The notes under the pieces were generated by a model that did not search any database, had not been told where the DNA came from, and worked only from the letters and a program-made list of their open reading frames with translations. Source: an uncultured Paenibacillaceae bacterium (GTDB taxonomy: Bacteria > Bacillota > Bacilli > Aneurinibacillales > Aneurinibacillaceae). From it: a stretch of DNA of 6,057 bases. Positions 1 through 6,057 of the stretch are shown one piece after another. Each line of letters begins with the position of its first letter. Position 1 is the stretch's first letter. The position numbers and the translations under genes were made by a program. The stretch is from NCBI GenBank assembly GCA_937874515.1, contig CALNBV010000181.1, forward strand, positions 1 to 6,057. Reading direction: 5' to 3'.

Positions 1-753
1 TTCAGCGATTTTTTGCATGGACGCATCCAATGTTGTTTTAATGGAAAGAGGATAAAAAGCATCTTGTTGTTCCTGTTTTTTTACGTTTAATCCATACAAG
101 GGCCGCCCACGGCCATCCACAAAAAAGGAAACCGACTTTTCACCGATGCTATTTAAAAAAGGTTGAAAACTTTCTTCCAGACCTGCTATTCCAACCTTTT
201 CTGTAGTTTTCTCTGTATTCTCTTTATACCCAATGTACCCAATCACTTGCCTCGCAATTTGGTCTTGTTCATACCGTTCTACAACAGGCAAGGCCATTAA
301 ACCTACTATATTTAACTCAGTTACTTTTTTAATTTTTGCATCATCTAAAGGAAGAATCTTTCCCTTCTCATCACGCCAAAAATCAGCATGTTTCATTTTT
401 TTAAGTTTCTCGTTTAATGCTTCCTTTGAGACCCCTAAAATATCTGTTAACTTTTCTATTTCCCCTGCTTTTTTTAATTGAGCATGGGCAGTTGGAAAAA
501 TAGCAAGCCCTGTAACTTCCTTTCCTAACAGAGGGGTTCCATTACGATCATAAATAGTTCCTCTTCCCGTATCTAATATAATTTTTTCTCTTCTTTGTTC
601 CACTGCACGGCTAATCAAATCTACTTTTTTATATGAAAAAGTCCGGGTAGTAAATATTTGAATCCACGCAAGGCGAAACATAATTCCAAAAATCAAAAGA
701 GTTAGAAAAATCAGGACGAAAAATGCCCTGCGATTCATTTTTTTATTCTCCAT
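1..753 (-). CDS. pbpI: Class B penicillin-binding protein, N-terminal part (PbpI/PBP4b-like), cut by window edge
   Basis: The first 251 residues are present; the 3' end lies outside the window. Seen: a short basic N-terminus, one hydrophobic anchor at about residues 10–30 (FFVLIFLTLLIFGIMF), then the start of a PBP dimerization domain with the characteristic GRGTIYDRNG motif at about 63–72. The fragment ends at IKTTLDASMQ, the stretch that usually precedes the transpeptidase domain, so the catalytic SxxK, SxN and KTG motifs are not visible. Family knowledge: such proteins are membrane-anchored D,D-transpeptidases that crosslink peptidoglycan outside the cell. In B. subtilis the homologue at this locus is pbpI (yrrR), linked to sporulation. 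The ATG at 753 was chosen because GGGGA lies 7 nt upstream; an in-frame ATG at 738 (preceded by GGAG) is a real alternative. It is the last visible gene of the operon, 72 bp after trhP2. The PBP class is confident; the pbpI assignment rests mainly on synteny. Confidence 0.85.
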   Translation of the reverse strand, partial: MENKKMNRRAFFVLIFLTLLIFGIMFRLAWIQIFTTRTFSYKKVDLISRAVEQRREKIILDTGRGTIYDRNGTPLLGKEVTGLAIFPTAHAQLKKAGEIEKLTDILGVSKEALNEKLKKMKHADFWRDEKGKILPLDDAKIKKVTELNIVGLMALPVVERYEQDQIARQVIGYIGYKENTEKTTEKVGIAGLEESFQPFLNSIGEKSVSFFVDGRGRPLYGLNVKKQEQQDAFYPLSIKTTLDASMQKIAE

Positions 754-3700
754 TAGAAAATCCCCTTTTCCAAACTGCACTGTATCATTCCCAGTGTTGA
801 CGTAGGAAAAGGGGATTTATACTCTTTACTTTTGTTTTCGCATCATATCATTTGCTTTTACTGGCCGTTCTAATTTCATTTTTACTGTCATCATGGCATG
901 GGGTGCAGTATTGATTGTTTCATCCTTTTCATTCCACATTTGTTCCACTTTCCAGGTAAACCGTTCCATAGTTGGTCCAAAGAATTCAACTGTATCCCCA
1001 ATACTAATTTTATTTCTTTGTTGCAAGGTGACAATTTGTTTTTCTTCATCATAATCAAGAACAAGACCGGCAAAATCAAAAGCGGGGAAATCTTCCCGTT
1101 CAATATATAATAAATCTTTTTCATCAGGAGTCCCATAGAAAAATCCGGTGGTCATAGAACGATGGGCTGCCTTACTGATTTCTTCTAGCCATTCTTTCTT
1201 AAAAACATACTGGTCAGGATTTGCACAATAGGCATCAATGGCACGACGATACTGATTGGTTACCGTTGCCACATAATGAATACTCTTCATTCTTCCTTCA
1301 ATCTTAAAACTATCCACACCCGCATCAATTAATTCAGGTAAATGTTCAATCATACATAAATCTTTCGAACTCATGGTAAAAGGAGTGTCATTTCTCTCCC
1401 ACTCTTGTAATTCTGAAAACATATCGTATTGCCAACGACAGGATTGAGAACAACCACCCCGGTTAGAATCCCGGGCAGTGAAATGATTGGAAAGAACACA
1501 ACGCCCTGAATAAGCGATACACATTGCCCCATGAATAAAGGTTTCAATTTCAATATCTACATGTTTTTTAATTTCTCTAATTTCTTGCAGGGATACTTCC
1601 CTGGCCAAAACTACCCGGCTAACCCCTTCTTCTTTCCAGAACTGAACGGAAGGCCAGCTGGTGGTTGACTGCTGGGTACTTAAATGAAGTTCTACGGATG
1701 GAGCCGCTTGTTTTGTTCGTTCAATAAGAGCAGGGTCTGCCACAATAATGGCATCAATACCGGCCTTCTCTATATTTTTCATAAACTGATCTACTTCATG
1801 TAGATCCTCGTTATGTGCAATAATGTTCGTTGCCACAAAAACTTTAGCGCCATGATGATGGGCAAAATCAGTCGCTTCCTTCATTTCAGCAAAAGAAAAG
1901 TTGTCTGCATTGGCACGTAAGCCAAGACTTTGGCCGCCAATATAAACAGCGTTGGCACCATATTGAATGGCAAACTTTAGTTTCTCCAGATTGCCAGCTG
2001 GGGCTAACAATTCTGGTTTATTCATAATCGGTCCTCGTGTCACCGTTTCTCGTCCTCCTTACAATCTAAAATACCTGTTCTTTGAAATAGAATCCGGTGG
2101 TAAGAGGACGTTTGGCGGGTTGTATTGCCCGAAGTTGTTCCATCCATCCCGCTATTTGGGTTCTATAGGTCTGAGGATCTAAACAATAAGAATCAATGGC
2201 TTTTCTAAAAACCGTAACAATCTTCACCAATTCCTCTGTTGTCCTTAAAATTCCTTCGATTTGAAAGCTATCAATTCCACCATCTATTAATTCATCTAAA
2301 TGTTCTAAAATACAAAGATCCTCTGCTGATAAAATATTTGTGCCATTTCGATCTTCATAAACCGGATAACATACTTCTTGCCTTTTCTCTTCTTTTAAAT
2401 AAAGCCGTTTTTCTTTCCCAGGGGAATCATTGTTTTCCCCAAGGTAATTTTGATAACTGGCCACTAAATCTCTGCGGGATTGAAAGATACAGGTTGGTCC
2501 AAAAACTTGTACCTGTATTTCAATTTCTGCATCTTCTTTAATTTCTAAAATGGAATCCATATTTAATTCCCTGGCCAAATATGCCCGTGTTGCTCCTTTT
2601 GTCCCCCAATAATTAATGGTTTCTACATTTGTACAAAGCATTTCTGGATTCCAATGCAAAGGGAGATTTGGTGCAACTTTTCTCGCTAACATCAATACCG
2701 TTGGTTCCCCAAAAATAATGGCATCTGCATGTAAAGCAGCTAAAAAACGGAGATAGGATTCCAATTCTTCCAATTGGCCATTGTGAAAAAGGGCATTGGT
2801 AGAGATGTACACTTTCACGTGATGTTCATGGCAAATCTGAATCGCCTTTTCTGTCTCCTCCCGGGAGAAATTCCCTGATACTCGTAAGCCAAATTGTTCA
2901 TGGCCTATATTAATAGCGTCTACCCCGGCATTTATTAAATGATGAATCTCATCCAAATTAGCCGCTGTACAAAGTAATTCCGGCTTTTGCAATCTATATT
3001 CCCTCCCGTTTTATACATAAGGCTATGCCATCCCCAATGGGTACAAAAGATGTTTCCAAAGCAGGATGTTCTGCAAGAAATCGATTAAAAACCCGCAATC
3101 GATTGGTCATTGTTCTTTTGCGGCGTGGGACTATACTGTCTACTACCATTCCATGAAGCAACACATTATCACAAATTAATAATCCACCTGTACGAAGATG
3201 GGGGACATAGTGATTAAAAAATTTCATATACTGGCCTTTTGCAGCATCAATAAAAACCAGGTCAAAAGGCTTGTCTATTTCCAAACCTTCACAAGCATCT
3301 CGATGAATCACTGTAATTCTGTCAGATAAATTCGCTTCTTCAATGTTTTTACGTGCCCGATTAACCATTTCTTCAGAAATTTCTAAGGTAACAATATCAC
3401 AGTCTGGTACAGCGTTAGCAAACCATATGGCAGAATATCCAATGGCCGTACCAACTTCAAGAATACGCTTAGGACGATGAAGTTGCAACAGAACACGAAG
3501 GAATTGTATACTAGGCAACTGAATAATTGGGATAAACTCTTTCCTGGCTTCCTCTTCCATTCTCTTTAATAAGGGGGGTCTGTCTGGAACTAATGCTTCA
3601 ATATAATGGATCATGTTTTCCTCTATACTCATTTCAAATTCGCTTCGCTTCTTCTAATATTTTCTTTATGTTTTGCAAAGGTTTCTGCAAAATAATGTTC

Positions 3701-6057
3701 CCCTGTTCCATCCTTTTTGGTGACATAGTACAAATAATTATTTTTTTGCGGGTTCAACATGGCTTCCATTGCCGCTTTTCCTGGATTAGAAATAGGCCCT
3801 GGGGTAAAACCCGGGATCATGTAAGTATTATAGGGATCATTAATTTTCAAATCCTCATATGTAATCCTGTCTTTCTGATTTTTAAATACATATTGAATGG
3901 TGGCATCAGCTTGCAATGGCATATCAATCTTTAACCGGTTTAAATAGATGCCCGCAATGATGGATTGCTCTTTCTTTACTTTGACTTCCCTTTCTATAAT
4001 CGAGGCAAGTGTCATAAACTCATGTCTGGTTAAGTGTAAACTCTTAAGTTTTACATCCCATTCAGGTTGCCATATTTCCTGATGCCTTTTTAATAACATA
4101 TCAATAATTTCATGAGAGGTAGTGCCTTTTTCAACTTCGTACGTATCTGGAAAAAGGTACCCCTCTAAAGGGTGCTTTATTTTTTTATCTGCTGGAATAG
4201 CTTTCACAAAGTCATATGCAAAAACCCCATGGTCTGCTTCTTTTAAAAAGTCCTCTTTTTTTACAATACCATTGGTATCTAACCGCTGGGCAATTTGTGC
4301 AACAGTAAATCCTTCAGGAATAATTAAAGTAAAACTATCTTTATAAACTTTGCCCTGGGCAATTTGATCCATAATTTCCCCTGCGGATTGGCCATAGGTA
4401 AATTGATATTTGCCTGCCTTTAATTCATTTCCTTTACCGGTTATTTTCGCATAAAGCATAAAAGTAAAGCTATTTCTAATTAAACTCTCTTTTTTAAGAA
4501 TTTCGCCAATTTTTTGTGTTGAAGTGTTAGACGGAATGGCAACAATCCTTTGTTCGCCGGATTTGGCATGAACCCCCTGTAAGGAAAAGAGGAAATAGAT
4601 CATTGGGATGAATAGTACAACTAAAACAGAAATCAGTAATAAATAAATCTTCTTTTTCTTTTCCACAACTAGGCCTCCTTGATCTCCATAAAGTACATTA
4701 TACAACATTAGACAAAATTCAATCTATAACTTGTGCTTTCGACTTTAGTAATGTCGTAAAAATTAAGAATTTGTCTAACGATTTTTGGAAGTGCAGAGAA
4801 GGAATGGCATTATTAATCTCGAATTGTATATTAACACTGTGAATTTAGCATAAGAAAGTAGGGTTTAACTTGACCAGGGAAATTGCCGGTAACGTTGCCA
4901 GAAAAATCGTCGAAAACAGCAATACTCCTCACTCTATCCCTGTATTAACCTATGGAATCGAAATTATTTTAAACGGATTAATTAAATTTATTGGATTAAC
5001 GACCATTGGTTTGGCTTTTGGGCTTTTAAAAGAACTTTATATTATGGCTTTCATTTTCGGTACTTTTCGTACCATTACTGGAGGCGTCCATGCCCAAACT
5101 TTTGGTCGTTGTTTTACAATAAGCCTAGGTTCTTTTACAATCCTTGCTTTACTTATCCCTTATACCGTAAATTGGTTTATGGAAAATGCCGGAACCATAT
5201 TCTTCATATCCACCTTAGTTGGACTGGTTCTTATTTTCCGCTATGTTCCAGGTAAATGGAAAGGGCGCAAATTTACTCCCGAAAGAATTAAAGCCTCCAA
5301 ATGGGCAGCCTTTCTTTTCCTCTTTACCATTTTATCCTTAACCTGGTTTGCCATTCATAAACCAGATCAAACCTGGCACCACCTATCCTGGGCTGCTTTT
5401 CTTGGCTTATACTGGCAGTTATTCTTAGTTACTCCATGGGGATATAAATTTGTAGGATTTATTGAAGGACCTTACACCAAAGAACAAGGGGAAATGGACA
5501 ATGTTAGAACAAGCAAAAGAGAAAATTCTTGAGTTTATCGCATCTTGTATCTATCGTGTAGCTTTAACAGATGCCAGTACCAATAGCTGGTTTTTTGCTT
5601 ATCAACCAGAAATTCCAGAAGAATTAAATCAAGAGTAATACTAAGAAATAAATTCCATACCATTAGAACACCCTTAAGGGTGTTCTTTTTTCCTTTTTCA
5701 GACAAAAAAAAGTGGTTACGGCTTCCGAGGGCCGCAACCAGAGAGGTGGGATTTGCAGGAGTATTGGTATGAATGATATGAACAAAAAATATGCGAATCA
5801 AGAATGAGGGACAGTGAAATCATACCATTTGCAAAGACTTGTGAATCATTTCACATTGCCTTTACAATTTTTATGATACCATACCTACCAAAAATTAAAA
5901 GTGGAGAAAGTCAAATTTTGTTTCTAGTTTGTGAACTTTCTACTAAACCTCCTGTTTACCTTAGTAGTTAATTATTTAGGTAAAGAAAACTTGGCTGGCG
6001 CCAAGCCTTTAGGCGGCGGCCTTAGTTGCCCATATGTCGATAAGACAAAATTTATAA

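Overview
The window comes from a low-GC, Gram-positive bacterium, most likely a Bacillales member. Two things point there. The gene order mltG–trmR–trhP1–trhP2–pbpI matches the Bacillus subtilis yrrL-yrrM-yrrN-yrrO-(udk-greA)-yrrR cluster, and AT-rich DNA is combined with strong Shine-Dalgarno sites and GTG/TTG starts. The species cannot be named from this sequence.

Left and centre (1–4722, all minus strand) is one operon read right to left. It starts from a probable SigA-type promoter at about 4697–4722 and runs through mltG (peptidoglycan lytic transglycosylase), trmR (tRNA mo5U34 O-methyltransferase), trhP1 and trhP2 (a peptidase-U32 pair for tRNA U34 hydroxylation) and the N-terminal part of a class B penicillin-binding protein like B. 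subtilis PbpI. The first four genes are nearly contiguous (4-bp overlap, 1-bp gap, 22-bp gap). TrhP proteins make 5-hydroxyuridine at the wobble base and TrmR methylates it to 5-methoxyuridine, so three consecutive genes form one modification pathway, flanked by two cell-wall genes. A 14-bp perfect inverted repeat sits between trhP2 and pbpI, and one arm contains the pbpI ribosome-binding site.

Right of centre (4870–5691, plus strand) is a compact agrBD-type quorum-sensing pair: an AgrB-like membrane endopeptidase and, overlapping its 3' end, a 45-codon AgrD-like signal precursor. The predicted ring-forming residue is serine, so the peptide would be a lactone rather than the usual thiolactone. 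A strong terminator follows. No agrC or agrA gene is visible.

The right end (5692–6057) holds no convincing protein gene but has clear regulatory architecture. A near-perfect Rex-type operator at 5839–5856 overlaps the -35 elements of two divergent promoters. The leftward promoter would make an RNA of about 110 nt ending at a minus-strand intrinsic terminator. That RNA carries several C-rich anti-Shine-Dalgarno-like segments, as in Gram-positive regulatory sRNAs such as RoxS/RsaE. The rightward promoter leads into a hairpin-rich, locally GC-rich leader that leaves the window. This candidate redox-controlled sRNA next to a serine-type agrBD pair is the part of the window most likely to be undescribed.
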